A stretch of DNA of 64,000 nucleotides, taken from NCBI RefSeq assembly GCF_030282825.1, contig NZ_JASTZU010000063.1, forward strand, positions 186,001-250,000, given 5' to 3'. The position numbers and the translations under genes were made by a program. Below, in pieces: positions 26,842 through 35,041 of the stretch (the first letter of the stretch is position 1; each line of letters begins with the position of its first letter). Source of the DNA: Aquibacillus rhizosphaerae. GTDB taxonomy: Bacteria > Bacillota > Bacilli > Bacillales > Amphibacillaceae. The notes beneath the pieces were generated by a model. The model was not told the DNA's origin. It saw only the letters and a program-made list of their open reading frames with translations, and did no database searches.

Positions 26842-27300
26842 TTAGTCAAGCGCATTAATTGCTGGAAGACAAGTGATGTGGCAGAAGCAGTCTAAATCAA
26901 CTGTAATGCATACACCAGTTACTTCTAAGTGACTAGTATCTTGTTTTGCAGGAGAACATGGATCATCTTCGTGATCATCATCTTCACGTAGTAACTCTAG
27001 TACTGCACAGTTATCTTCGTCTACAGATTTAACACGGAAATAGAAGCTACCAAATGCATCTCCTAAATCTTCTACTGGTACCCCGTATCCTTTAAATGGT
27101 TTACAGTCACCTTTACAGTAAAGAATTACTGGAACAGTATCTAGATTGTTTGCTGATGGAGAAGTGTCTCCTAGTAAATCAGAAATTGATTGTTCACAGC
27201 TAGTAGTACAATCACTTACTAAATCTGTTTGAGCGTCTGCAATCTCACGTAAAATATCCGCTACACAGTTTCCTGAATCAAATTTACTTCCACATGCCAT
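26842..27300 (-). CDS. cotZ: Cysteine-rich spore crust/outer coat protein, CotY/CotZ family
   Basis: A 152-residue protein with twelve cysteines spread along its length (CGSKFDSGNC, DCTTSC, LYCKGDCKPFKGYG, GVCITVDLDCFCHITC), the CotY/CotZ pattern of the disulfide-linked outer spore layer. FKGYGVPVEDLGDAFGSFYF is the family core. The acidic EDDDHEDDPCS insert is variable. Start follows AAGGGG. It faces cotO as in B. subtilis and has a clean sigma-K-like promoter. Whether it is CotY or CotZ cannot be decided here. Confidence 0.88.
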   Translation of the reverse strand: MACGSKFDSGNCVADILREIADAQTDLVSDCTTSCEQSISDLLGDTSPSANNLDTVPVILYCKGDCKPFKGYGVPVEDLGDAFGSFYFRVKSVDEDNCAVLELLREDDDHEDDPCSPAKQDTSHLEVTGVCITVDLDCFCHITCLPAINALD

Positions 27301-27344
27301 TGTATCTTACCCCTTCCAAATTTTATTGACTCATTCGTCACTAA

Positions 27345-27371
27345 TAGACTATGTAAAACCACTCCTAATGT
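27345..27371 (-). promoter_or_regulatory. Sigma-K-type promoter of the cotZ-like gene
   Basis: On the minus strand, AC (27370-27371) is followed after 16 bases by CATAGTCTA (27345-27353), a perfect CATANNNTA -10. Confidence 0.72.
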
Positions 27372-27463
27372 GTGGGCAAACACCTTTCTCTATAAAAATG
27401 AGGAAAATGCCTTTGGATTATAGTAAAACCGGGCTGATGTCCATATCCTTTCTTAGACTCTTA

Positions 27464-27472
27464 CATAGGATA
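27464..27472 (+). promoter_or_regulatory. Sigma-K-type -10 of the 92-residue gene
   Basis: CATAGGATA is a perfect CATANNNTA element about 40 bases before the downstream start codon; the -35 position lacks AC. It is divergent from the cotZ promoter. Confidence 0.5.
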
Positions 27473-27511
27473 ATAGCGACCAAGTTTTCTAATAAAGGAG
27501 TGGAAATTTAA

Positions 27512-27790
27512 ATGTCTGAAAAGAAAAAAGTCATTTATGTGAAAGACTTAGTAATAAAAGCTGACAATGTAACGATCGAACCACCAAAACATCAGCCACG
27601 TCCGCGACCAATCGATCCATTTTTCGGTCCAAGAAGAGAAGAATTCTTAGCAGAAGAAGTGGTGGAAGATAAACACGAAAAAAAAGAAGAAGTTGAAGCG
27701 GATGAAGAAGTTGAAACAGTAGAGGATGATTATAAAAAAGAAGACGATCAGAGAGATGATGATCATAGAAGACCATTTTCTTGGATATAA
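27512..27790 (+). CDS. Charged low-complexity protein, probable spore-associated, 92 residues
   Basis: Not assigned to a named family. The N-terminal part (MSEKKKVIYVKDLVIKADN) is regular and may form a strand-rich element; it is followed by PRPRPIDPFFGPRREEF and then a very acidic/basic tail (Glu, Asp, Lys, Arg and His, about residues 50-90). AAAGGAG at 27495-27501 supports the start. A sigma-K-like -10 upstream and the neighbouring coat genes suggest a coat-associated protein; this is inference. Confidence 0.75.
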   Translation: MSEKKKVIYVKDLVIKADNVTIEPPKHQPRPRPIDPFFGPRREEFLAEEVVEDKHEKKEEVEADEEVETVEDDYKKEDDQRDDDHRRPFSWI

Positions 27791-27800
27791 TCTTTTATTG

Positions 27801-27831
27801 AGGTAGCTTTTAAGGCTACCTTATTTTTTTA
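27801..27831 (+). terminator. Terminator after the 92-residue gene
   Basis: AGGTAGC (27801-27807) pairs with GCTACCT (27815-27821), followed by TATTTTTTT. Confidence 0.82.
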
Positions 27832-27848
27832 GGAGGAGTGAGTAGAAT

Positions 27849-28052
27849 ATGTTGTCAAAGTTTCACCAACAGGTAATTAAAAATTTAAGGATATTTGATA
27901 AACATCTAAACAAGAATGAGAAATGGTTACAAAGACCAGAAATAAGTATGAAAGAGTTTGAAGGTGAAATAACTGAATGGAATCGTTCTTTTATAAATAG
28001 TATGAATGAATTAGAAAAAACAATGGGTGATTATCGTGAGGAGCGCCGTTAA
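27849..28052 (+). CDS. Small hypothetical protein, 67 residues
   Basis: Unrecognised, mostly helical, soluble-looking protein (MLSKFHQQVIKNLRIFDKHL at the start; ELEKTMGDYREERR at the end). A strong AGGAGG ribosome binding site just upstream makes translation likely. It sits in the coat gene region but shows no coat-like composition. Confidence 0.6.
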   Translation: MLSKFHQQVIKNLRIFDKHLNKNEKWLQRPEISMKEFEGEITEWNRSFINSMNELEKTMGDYREERR

Positions 28053-28134
28053 TATAAATAAATGTTAACTTTAAGGCATACTTTATATCAAAAAAGGGTA
28101 TAAGTTAGTATAGCGTGTATGAGGAGGAAAAATG

Positions 28135-28407
28135 ATGGGATATATTTTACCAATAGTTAATTACCAGTATGAACAGTATCAGAACCGGATATCACAACCG
28201 AAAAGAGATCCATATCCAATCGAACAACCCTATCCTGCACAGTTAAGTATGTCTTATACACAAGAAGATCAACAACAATATCAACAGTTATCACAAATGC
28301 AAACAAAAGAAGAGCAACAAATAACCATGAAACAAAACAATGAAGTCATCGAAAAAGTCTATACAGAACTAACTGGAAAAGGACAGTATTTGAATGAAAT
28401 TGTTTAA
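28135..28407 (+). CDS. Gln-rich hypothetical protein, 90 residues
   Basis: Begins MGYILPIVNYQYEQYQNRIS, followed by a Gln-rich middle (about 45-70) and a C-terminal helix (NNEVIEKVYTELTGKGQYLN). GAGGAGG lies 7 bases before the second of two consecutive ATG codons, which is therefore preferred. CATACTTTA at 28077-28085 fits a sigma-K -10, but no AC -35 is correctly spaced. Function unknown; the location suggests sporulation. Confidence 0.65.
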   Translation: MGYILPIVNYQYEQYQNRISQPKRDPYPIEQPYPAQLSMSYTQEDQQQYQQLSQMQTKEEQQITMKQNNEVIEKVYTELTGKGQYLNEIV

Positions 28408-28475
28408 TTCTATTGGAATTCCAAGGTGAAATTCTGTATTCTATACCTAACCCCCTTTAATAAGGAGTAGGTAGA

Positions 28476-29381
28476 ATGGAATTAAGGAGAATAAACCAAA
28501 CGTGTTTTTACTTTCATGGTCCAGTGAATATCGGATATGTACATCTTAATTCACAAGGGATGTTGATTGATTCAGGTATTGATAAAGCAACAATGAAAAA
28601 AGTGTTAAGGCAAATCAAAGAAAATGAGCTTCCAATCACGCATCTGTTTATTACCCACGCACATGCTGATCATTTTGGTGGAGCGCATTACTTGCAAGAG
28701 CAACATCATATACTTACAATTGCTCCATTCTTAGAAGAAGCAATTATGCGTTATCCCGTGTTAGAACCAACCTATTTATTTACTGGTAATGATCCACTTC
28801 CTGAACTTCGCAATAAATTTTTGGAAGCAAATCCAATTAGAATTGATCGAGTGATTGAAGAAGGGCAATATCAAATTGATCAATTCACCTTTAAAACTAT
28901 TCTTTTAGCTGGTCATAGTTATTATCAATTAGCGTTTCATATCGATAATGTTCTGTTTGCAGCTGATGGATACTTTGGTGAAGAACAACTCTTTAAGCAT
29001 AAAATTCCATTTCTAACTGACGCAGACCTAGCGATAAAAAGTTTATACAAATTAAAAGAAATTCAATGTGATGGAGCTTTGCCTGGTCATGGTGAATATG
29101 AAGAAAATTTTCAAATTACTGTAGATAAAAATATTAAATATCATCATAACTTGTTAAATTGGTTAGAGCAAAAAATCATTTGCTATCCAGAAGGATTAAC
29201 GCATGAAACAATCGTTGCAGATATGTGTCTACACTTTGGAGTCCAATCAACCCAGTTGTCTCAGTGGGTGTTATTTCGAACGGCTGTTACAAGCTATATC
29301 ATAGCGTTAATAAAACAAGAAAAAATAATAAGTGAGATTGAAGATGCAAAGTGGATACTACGCGCGCGTGACAAAAAGTGA
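28476..29381 (+). CDS. Metallo-beta-lactamase fold hydrolase
   Basis: A 301-residue protein with the MBL metal-binding motif THAHADH (about residues 60-66), then LAGHSYYQLAFHI, FAADGYFGE (the metal-bridging Asp) and LPGHGEYEENF. The glyoxalase II-like N-terminal domain is followed by a C-terminal helical part (about 225-301) as in YobT/YflN-like hydrolases. Substrate unknown. ATG follows AAGGAGTAGG. Convergent with the DUF421 gene. Confidence 0.85.
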   Translation: MELRRINQTCFYFHGPVNIGYVHLNSQGMLIDSGIDKATMKKVLRQIKENELPITHLFITHAHADHFGGAHYLQEQHHILTIAPFLEEAIMRYPVLEPTYLFTGNDPLPELRNKFLEANPIRIDRVIEEGQYQIDQFTFKTILLAGHSYYQLAFHIDNVLFAADGYFGEEQLFKHKIPFLTDADLAIKSLYKLKEIQCDGALPGHGEYEENFQITVDKNIKYHHNLLNWLEQKIICYPEGLTHETIVADMCLHFGVQSTQLSQWVLFRTAVTSYIIALIKQEKIISEIEDAKWILRARDKK

Positions 29382-29406
29382 AGATCTAGAGAGATCCTCA
29401 CTTTTT
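29373..29406. terminator. Bidirectional terminator, MBL gene / DUF421 gene
   Basis: AAAAAGTGA-AGATCT pairs with AGATCC-TCACTTTTT around AGAG (one mismatch); it overlaps the MBL gene stop codon. Confidence 0.8.
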
Positions 29407-29414
29407 CTATGTAA

Positions 29415-30092
29415 TTAAAATGTTTGTACATACAATGCCTCACCTTTTTGATACTCTGCATAAAAAACGTCTTTGTGCGAGCGAACATTCTGTTTGTTTA
29501 ATTCTTCTTTTAGCCAAGGTTCGTCTTTTCCTATCTCATGTAAACTATCCTTAATTATTTCCCCGTCATTGATTAACATGAATGGTAAATATACATCCTG
29601 TGCCATCAAGTTCATGTCTTGACGTGTTGGTGTTTGATCCAGAGTCTTTTTTAAGACTGATAACGACCCATCCGTTTCTAACACAGCATATTCTACTTCT
29701 TTTACAGAGAATGCCCCTTTACCACGGAGAAGATGGAGCAATTGATTTGCGTCTAACTTACTCTTTTTCATCTCTTCACGTTGCATTTTACCTTTATGTA
29801 TTATTAAGTTAGGCTTTCCCTCAAATAATGCCCGTGTTCTTTTAAACCTTTGAGTTAATAACTCTGTTATATACAGTAAACTTCCCCAAAGAAATACAGC
29901 AAAAGCAATTTCTTTAATACCCGATTGGTCATCAAAAATTGCATTCCCAACAAGTTCCCCAAATATTAGTGCAGATATAAAATCAAATGCTGTTAGCTGA
30001 GAAATTTGTGTTTTCCCAATTATCTTAGCAATCATAAATAATGCAAAAAAACCAAATAGTGTTTCCACTAAAATCGAACCAGTTCTACCCAA
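29415..30092 (-). CDS. DUF421 membrane protein (YetF-like)
   Basis: A 225-residue protein with three N-terminal membrane helices, the DUF421 core KIIGKTQISQLTAFDFISAL and GKPNLIIHKGK, and a cytosolic C-terminal domain (DANQLLHLLRGKGAFSVKEV). Family members in B. subtilis (YetF, YdfR) are expressed during sporulation or affect germination; function here is inferred only at family level. TTG start at 30092, 10 bases after GGAGGGG. Confidence 0.83.
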   Translation of the reverse strand: MGRTGSILVETLFGFFALFMIAKIIGKTQISQLTAFDFISALIFGELVGNAIFDDQSGIKEIAFAVFLWGSLLYITELLTQRFKRTRALFEGKPNLIIHKGKMQREEMKKSKLDANQLLHLLRGKGAFSVKEVEYAVLETDGSLSVLKKTLDQTPTRQDMNLMAQDVYLPFMLINDGEIIKDSLHEIGKDEPWLKEELNKQNVRSHKDVFYAEYQKGEALYVQTF

Positions 30093-30311
30093 TCTGACTC
30101 ATCCCCTCCATTGAAAATTCATTACCTATTGTTGACCAAACCAACCTATTTCATACGAAAGGAAGTGAACTGACAAGTATAAAAAATTAAATGCAGCAAA
30201 TAAAATCCACTGGGACATATGTTAAAATATGATTATTATAGAGTTGATAATAATACCAATCGAGGTAACCTATTTTAAATGTAATAGAGCTATTCAAGGG
30301 AGTGCGTAATC

Positions 30312-30818
30312 TTGTCAAAAAAATCTTATTTCTTTTTGATAGTGGGATTAATAATAGTAATTTTTTGGTATGTATTTAACTATGGACTTCCTTGGAACTA
30401 CATGGAAGCTAAACGTTCTTTCCAAAGTCATTTGGCTTCATACGATGAAGAATTAGTATTAGGTAGTGTTGAATATGACTTTATACATAGTTCATATACT
30501 GGTTCAGCTTATGAAAAAGAAAATCCCGATATAAGATTTTATATAGGGGAATCATTGTATTCAGGAGCTATTGAAGATACGTATAAATTAGAAAAGATGC
30601 ATGACCAAGCAACCCAAGATCTTATTGACATTTTAAATCAATATTTGCCAAATCGCCTAAGTGAAAGCGTGGAAATAGTTAAAATAGAGGATAAAGAACT
30701 TGAAGTACATATAAGTGTAAATGAAGAAGTGGAAATGGATGTGAAAAATGCAATAATTGCTGATCTTTATGATAAGGGTTATGTAACGAAACAATTTCTT
30801 ATAAATATTGAAGATTAA
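30312..30818 (+). CDS. Membrane-anchored hypothetical protein, 168 residues
   Basis: One N-terminal membrane helix (YFFLIVGLIIVIFWYVFNYG) followed by about 140 extracytoplasmic residues with alternating strands and helices (SVEYDFIHSSYTG, EVEMDVKNAIIADLYDKGY). I do not recognise the family. TTG start at 30312 with AAGGGAGTG 8 bases upstream. Confidence 0.7.
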   Translation: MSKKSYFFLIVGLIIVIFWYVFNYGLPWNYMEAKRSFQSHLASYDEELVLGSVEYDFIHSSYTGSAYEKENPDIRFYIGESLYSGAIEDTYKLEKMHDQATQDLIDILNQYLPNRLSESVEIVKIEDKELEVHISVNEEVEMDVKNAIIADLYDKGYVTKQFLINIED

Positions 30819-31149
30819 TATTCGAAGTGAAGTAATAATTGTCTATGGAAATTGTGACAACTTTGTATAAAAGAACGCTTTTTTATAGAAGCTTCAACAC
30901 ATGCAGTTTAAAATGTTAACTTTTCATTGCTTAGTTCTGATATAATCAATAAAAGTTACAGATTTGAGTTAACTTTTTTGACATGCTTTTTATCTGAGTC
31001 AATTTCATAATACCAATTTTGTCGTCACCTATAACAATATATAGTTGGATAAAACCATTTCCAAACTATATATTATCGCAGATGACTGAATAAGGTAATT
31101 ATGAAATTGATTAATCTATGAATACAAAAGTTTAAGGGATGATGATCTA
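30819..31149. other. Intergenic region holding inverted-repeat element copy 1
   Basis: Contains a 112-base element at 30999-31110 (described separately) about 40 bases before the hemolysin-III-like start. Nothing else is recognised. Confidence 0.6.
30999..31110 (+). repeat. MITE-like inverted-repeat element, copy 1 (112 bp)
   Basis: Begins TCAATTTCATAATACC and ends GGTAATTATGAAATTGA, so the ends are 13-base perfect inverted repeats extended by ACC/GGT. The outer 32 and 18 bases are identical to the reverse complement of copy 2 (32521-32570), and the 62 bases at 31031-31092 are an insert absent from copy 2. The insert itself contains an imperfect palindrome (ATATAGTTGG with CCAAACTATAT). No coding capacity. 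Confidence 0.85.
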
Positions 31150-31791
31150 TTGGCACAAACACATATTTTTTCTAAAGGTGAAGAAATCGCAAATGCGGTT
31201 ACACACGGAATAGGAGCCATGTTAAGCGTTGTTGGATTAGTTGTATTGATTGTCTATTCATCAATCTATGGAACGGCTTGGCATGTAGTTAGTTTTACTA
31301 TATTTGGTTCGACAATGTTCATCCTATATATGTCTTCGACAATGGTACATGCATTACCCCAAGGTAAAGCGAAGGACTTGTTTGAGATATTTGACCATTC
31401 TTCGATTTACTTATTTATTGCAGGATCCTACACACCGTTTACATTTATTGTTATAAAAGGAACTCTTGGTTGGACGATGTTTGGAATCATATGGGGATTA
31501 GCAATTGCTGGAACTGTTTTCAAAGCTTTTTTTGTTAAAAAATATCTATTTACTTCGACAGTATTGTATATTGTCATGGGATGGATGGTTGTACTTGGTT
31601 GGAACCAAATAGTTGAAAATTTAAATATTAATGGAGTTATTCTATTTGTAGCAGGCGGTATTTGTTATACATTAGGAGCTGTTTTTTACGTATGGAGAGC
31701 ATTTAAATTTCACCATGCAGTATGGCACCTTTTCGTAATTGCTGGTACTACTACACACTTTTTCTGCGTATTACTCTATCTATTACCATAG
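31150..31791 (+). CDS. Hemolysin III / PAQR-family membrane protein
   Basis: A 213-residue protein with seven membrane helices and the family signatures EEIANAVTHGIGAMLS, SSTMVHAL, FDHSSIYLFIAGSYTPFTF and FHHAVWHLFVIAGTTTHFF. The conserved Ser, Asp and three His residues form a zinc-hydrolase-like site in PAQR proteins. In bacteria the role is unclear; haemolytic activity is not established for most members. TTG start at 31150 with AAGGGATGATG upstream. Repeat element copy 1 ends 39 bases before it. Confidence 0.87.
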   Translation: MAQTHIFSKGEEIANAVTHGIGAMLSVVGLVVLIVYSSIYGTAWHVVSFTIFGSTMFILYMSSTMVHALPQGKAKDLFEIFDHSSIYLFIAGSYTPFTFIVIKGTLGWTMFGIIWGLAIAGTVFKAFFVKKYLFTSTVLYIVMGWMVVLGWNQIVENLNINGVILFVAGGICYTLGAVFYVWRAFKFHHAVWHLFVIAGTTTHFFCVLLYLLP

Positions 31792-31804
31792 AATTATAGT
31801 ACAC

Positions 31805-31850
31805 AATAAACAGGTGCATTGGTTTAGAATCTTTGCACCTGTTTATTATA
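31805..31850 (+). terminator. Terminator after the hemolysin-III-like gene
   Basis: A 14-base perfect stem (31805-31818 with 31834-31847, AATAAACAGGTGCA arm). Confidence 0.82.
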
Positions 31851-31906
31851 TAAGACTCGTTTCAAAGCAAGTTAACTAGGAGAGTAAGTTGAAGGAGGAG
31901 TAGCTA

Positions 31907-32509
31907 GTGGAAAATTGGTTGATTGGAATTATAAATGAATATGGTTATATGGGAATTATGTTTTTAATTGCTATTGAAAATATCTTTCCACCAGTTCCGT
32001 CTGAAATAATACTAACATTTGGAGGCTTCATGACTACCACCTCTGACCTTACAATTATGGGCGTAGTCATTTCATCCACAGCGGGATCTGTGATAGGGGC
32101 GATGATTCTTTATGGAATCGGTTTGCAACTTGATGTTAACAGATTAGAAAAGATAATTGATCGGTGGGGCGGCTTACTTCGACTAACCAAACAAGATATA
32201 TATAAGGCTGATTCTTGGTTTGATAAATATGGTGTTTGGACGGTTTTAATTTGTAGATTTATTCCTATTATCCGTAGTTTAATTTCGATACCTGCTGGAA
32301 TGTCACATATGAATCTAGGCTTGTTTCTGCTTTTTACAACGATAGGGACTCTAATTTGGAACGTTGTACTTGTGAATTTAGGTGCAAAACTTGGGGGGTC
32401 ATGGGATGTTATCGTTAGCTATATGGATATCTATTCTAATACTATCTATGTAATCGTATTTATATTATTTCTCCTATTTATATATAAATTTATTAAAAAA
32501 AGAAAATAG
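31907..32509 (+). CDS. DedA-family membrane protein
   Basis: A 200-residue DedA/SNARE-associated protein. Signatures are the reentrant motif ENIFPPVPSEIILTFGGF, the second motif FDKYGVWTVLICRFIPIIRS and the following SIPAGMSHM. DedA proteins flip undecaprenyl phosphate or phospholipids in several bacteria; which lipid is moved here is not known. GTG start at 31907 after AAGGAGGAG. Repeat element copy 2 begins 12 bases after its stop. Confidence 0.9.
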   Translation: MENWLIGIINEYGYMGIMFLIAIENIFPPVPSEIILTFGGFMTTTSDLTIMGVVISSTAGSVIGAMILYGIGLQLDVNRLEKIIDRWGGLLRLTKQDIYKADSWFDKYGVWTVLICRFIPIIRSLISIPAGMSHMNLGLFLLFTTIGTLIWNVVLVNLGAKLGGSWDVIVSYMDIYSNTIYVIVFILFLLFIYKFIKKRK

Positions 32510-32520
32510 TAATGTTTGAG

Positions 32521-32570
32521 TCAATTTCATAATTACCTAGGTGACGACAAAATTGGTATTATGAAATTGA
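32521..32570 (-). repeat. MITE-like inverted-repeat element, copy 2 (50 bp)
   Basis: The reverse complement is 50/50 identical to copy 1 with its 62-base insert removed. It lies 50 bases before the methyltransferase start. Both copies are preceded by TGAG and followed by TTA in the same genomic direction although their cores are inverted. Confidence 0.85.
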
Positions 32571-32620
32571 TTAGTTAAAGTACATAATATTTAAATATTT
32601 GTGTTTAATTGGAGGAAAGT

Positions 32621-33217
32621 ATGCAAAAGTCTTTTGCGAGGATATATGATTATGCAATGGCTCCTTTAGAAAAAAGGTACATTAATTCGTGGCGAAAAAA
32701 ACTACTTATTTATGCAAAAGGTAAGGTGTTAGAAATAGGCGCAGGAACGGGAGTGAATTTTTCGCTTTATAACAAATGTGAGGAAGTGATTGCCATTGAA
32801 CCGAATCCTTACATGATAGAGAAAGCTAAATCACGAATTAATCTGAATGGTGTTCCAATTAAAGTAATGGATAGTAGTGCTGAAAAAATTCCTTTACCAG
32901 ATGATCACTTTGATACCATTGTATCTATGCTTGTCCTGTGTTCGGTTGATAATATGGATATAGCGTTAAAGGAGTTAAGAAGAGTCTTAAAGCCAGGTGG
33001 GAACTTATTAGTGTTGGAACATGTGAAAATGGAAAAAACGATTTATGCACGTCTCCAACAAATACTAACGCCTGTATGGAAACGTATTGCTGACGGTTGT
33101 CATCTTGATCGTGAAACAGAATCGATGATTAGAAAAAGCGGATTTAGAATAGTATCCAAAAATACTTATCTTTCCAGTCTGGTAGTATCAATTGTTGCGA
33201 CCATTGATACTAAGTGA
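32621..33217 (+). CDS. Class I SAM-dependent methyltransferase
   Basis: A 198-residue methyltransferase of the UbiE/COQ5-like type. Motif I is KVLEIGAGTGVNFSLY, motif II EEVIAIEPNPYMIEKAK and motif III FDTIVSMLVLCSVDN, followed by ELRRVLKPGGNLLVLEHV. Substrate unknown. ATG at 32621 follows GGAGGAAAG; an in-frame TTG at 32609 precedes the ribosome binding site and is rejected. Confidence 0.88.
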   Translation: MQKSFARIYDYAMAPLEKRYINSWRKKLLIYAKGKVLEIGAGTGVNFSLYNKCEEVIAIEPNPYMIEKAKSRINLNGVPIKVMDSSAEKIPLPDDHFDTIVSMLVLCSVDNMDIALKELRRVLKPGGNLLVLEHVKMEKTIYARLQQILTPVWKRIADGCHLDRETESMIRKSGFRIVSKNTYLSSLVVSIVATIDTK

Positions 33218-33406
33218 ATTGAAAAGGTTGGTGACAATTTGTATTGCTTTATTGTTTAACTTGTGAGAGCACTCAACTTGATAAACAGTGAGTCATTCAG
33301 TACTTTTCAAAGTTTTTCAACTGCGATGCCAAACGTCAACATAAAAAAAGCCTTAACAGGAACTTTCGTAAAAAAAATAAATTCTTGATGAAATTTTATA
33401 AAAAAG

Positions 33407-33443
33407 AACTCAGAGGTTAATGATTACCATTAACTTCTGAGTT
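33407..33443 (-). terminator. Terminator of the NAD-dependent epimerase-like gene
   Basis: A 16-base stem (33407-33422 with 33428-33443, one mismatch or wobble), with TTCTTTTTT following on the minus strand. Confidence 0.85.
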
Positions 33444-33464
33444 AGGTATGTAAGGCTATTAAAA

Positions 33465-34442
33465 TTAACTTATTTCTTGTTCATTTTCATGTTTCTCGGA
33501 TTGGTTTTCTACAAACCATGCAATCGTTTCTCTTATTGCCGTATAGTGAGGAGTGACATTTAAAGAAAACAAACGATGAAAATTTTCATGACTAACGATA
33601 AAAGGTCTATTGAATTGGTAATAGGTTTCTTTCAATTCACGCATCTCTGGATTAAAAATCCCCATTATAGTTAGCATAACCCCATTTGCCACTCGATAAG
33701 ATGCTGTTGTTTTAAGTTCTGTAGCACACATTTCAATTAATTCATGCAATGTCGTTGTTTCATCACAAGGAATATGCCAAATTTGACCTAGCGACGCTTC
33801 CTTAGACCCTAATAGAACTAGTCCTTTGGCAAAGTCTTTTATATAAATAGTAGAATGAGGCAACTCGATGTTACCAATAACTTCTACCGGTTTTCCTTGC
33901 ATCAGGTGTTCAATTACTCTGGAGCCGAGAATTGATTCTCTAACTCTTGGACCATAAAAGTCTGGAGCTCTGCAAATAGTTGCTTTGATTTTGCCTTTGT
34001 TGTGTGCATCGATTACTTGATTAGCCATTTTTGCTCGAATTTCTGTCTTACGACCAACAGGATGATAGCTTGTTTGCTCAGTCATGGCTCCTTCAGTAGG
34101 CCCATAGGCATATAAGTTATCAGCAAAAACGAGTGTTGCGTTCGTTTGACCAACGCCGTTAATTAACCCTTCCATAATGTCAGGGAACTCTCCCCAATCT
34201 TTATAAGGTAGACCAATACAGTTATACACTACAGAAGCACGCTTGCAAATTTCAGCAACCATATCTTGATTTTTGGCATCACAACGAACTAATTCGACCG
34301 ATTTCGGTAAATCAGCTAAATTAGCTTTTCCACTCTTACTTACCATAATAACGTGTTTATATTGAAGGAGGAGTTCTTCCATTACGGTCATACCTAATGG
34401 CCCCGTACCAAAAATGACTTGAATATCTCTCAAATTGTTCAC
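33465..34442 (-). CDS. NAD(P)-dependent epimerase/dehydratase-like protein
   Basis: A 325-residue extended-SDR-like protein. The dinucleotide-binding motif is VIFGTGPLGM at the N-terminus; ADNLYAYGPTEG and RAPDFYGPRV resemble the NAD-dependent epimerase family. A clear YxxxK pair is not obvious in the usual place, so catalysis is uncertain. GTG start at 34442 follows GAGGAAGGA. It stands alone between terminators. Confidence 0.82.
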   Translation of the reverse strand: MNNLRDIQVIFGTGPLGMTVMEELLLQYKHVIMVSKSGKANLADLPKSVELVRCDAKNQDMVAEICKRASVVYNCIGLPYKDWGEFPDIMEGLINGVGQTNATLVFADNLYAYGPTEGAMTEQTSYHPVGRKTEIRAKMANQVIDAHNKGKIKATICRAPDFYGPRVRESILGSRVIEHLMQGKPVEVIGNIELPHSTIYIKDFAKGLVLLGSKEASLGQIWHIPCDETTTLHELIEMCATELKTTASYRVANGVMLTIMGIFNPEMRELKETYYQFNRPFIVSHENFHRLFSLNVTPHYTAIRETIAWFVENQSEKHENEQEIS

Positions 34443-34545
34443 GTTCCTTCCTCGGAAAATGTTACCCCTTACTCAATCATAAGATGTAATAAATTGGAAG
34501 TCAACCAAATTCATGATTTCACAATACAATTTTAAATATAAAGAG

Positions 34546-34583
34546 GGACTATCCACAAGTAGTAACATACTTCTAGATAGTCC
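34546..34583 (-). terminator. Terminator of the yjcHGF cluster
   Basis: GGACTATC (34546-34553) pairs with GATAGTCC (34576-34583); on the minus strand it is followed by CTCTTTATATTT. Confidence 0.65.
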
Positions 34584-34609
34584 ATGTCCTTAATTGAAAG
34601 GTCTTCGCT

Positions 34610-35032
34610 TTATAATGTTTTGATCATTGTAACATGTGGAATTCCGGCATCCATAAATTCACCCGAATTGGTTTGATACCCAAGTGATTGATAGAACTCC
34701 TCAGCATGTGTTTGTGAATTAAGTTTTGCTTGTGTAAACCCTTTGTCTGTGATTACCTTTTCCATTTTCGAAATGATTTGCTTACCATATGATAATCCCC
34801 TAAATCCTTTTAATACACATATCCGCTCTAATTTTCCATAGTTTTCAACAAGACGTAACCGACTTGCAGCAATTGGTAGGTCATTATCATAGCCAACAAA
34901 ATGGATGGCTTCGTTCTCCAAATCGTCAATCTCTAACTCTGGGGGAACATTTTGTTCATCAACGAATACAGTTCGTCTTACATAATAAGCATCTTTTAAT
35001 TGTTCATCTGTTGCTACAATTTTTACAATCAT
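34610..35032 (-). CDS. yjcF: GNAT acetyltransferase YjcF
   Basis: A 140-residue GNAT protein: YYVRRTVFVDEQNVP near the N-terminus, then LERICVLKGFRGLSYGKQI carrying the acetyl-CoA loop, and AEEFYQSLGYQTN. Its ribosome binding site AAGGAG lies inside the 3' end of yjcG, nine bases separating the genes, so they are translated from one message. The order yjcH-yjcG-yjcF is the B. subtilis order. Acceptor substrate unknown. Confidence 0.9.
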   Translation of the reverse strand: MIVKIVATDEQLKDAYYVRRTVFVDEQNVPPELEIDDLENEAIHFVGYDNDLPIAASRLRLVENYGKLERICVLKGFRGLSYGKQIISKMEKVITDKGFTQAKLNSQTHAEEFYQSLGYQTNSGEFMDAGIPHVTMIKTL

Positions 35033-35041
35033 TTATTTCTC

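Noticed and set aside
27326-27511. Plus-strand frame of 61 codons between the cotZ-like gene and the 92-residue gene
   Set aside because: It covers the divergent sigma-K promoters, lacks a ribosome binding site and has no protein-like composition.
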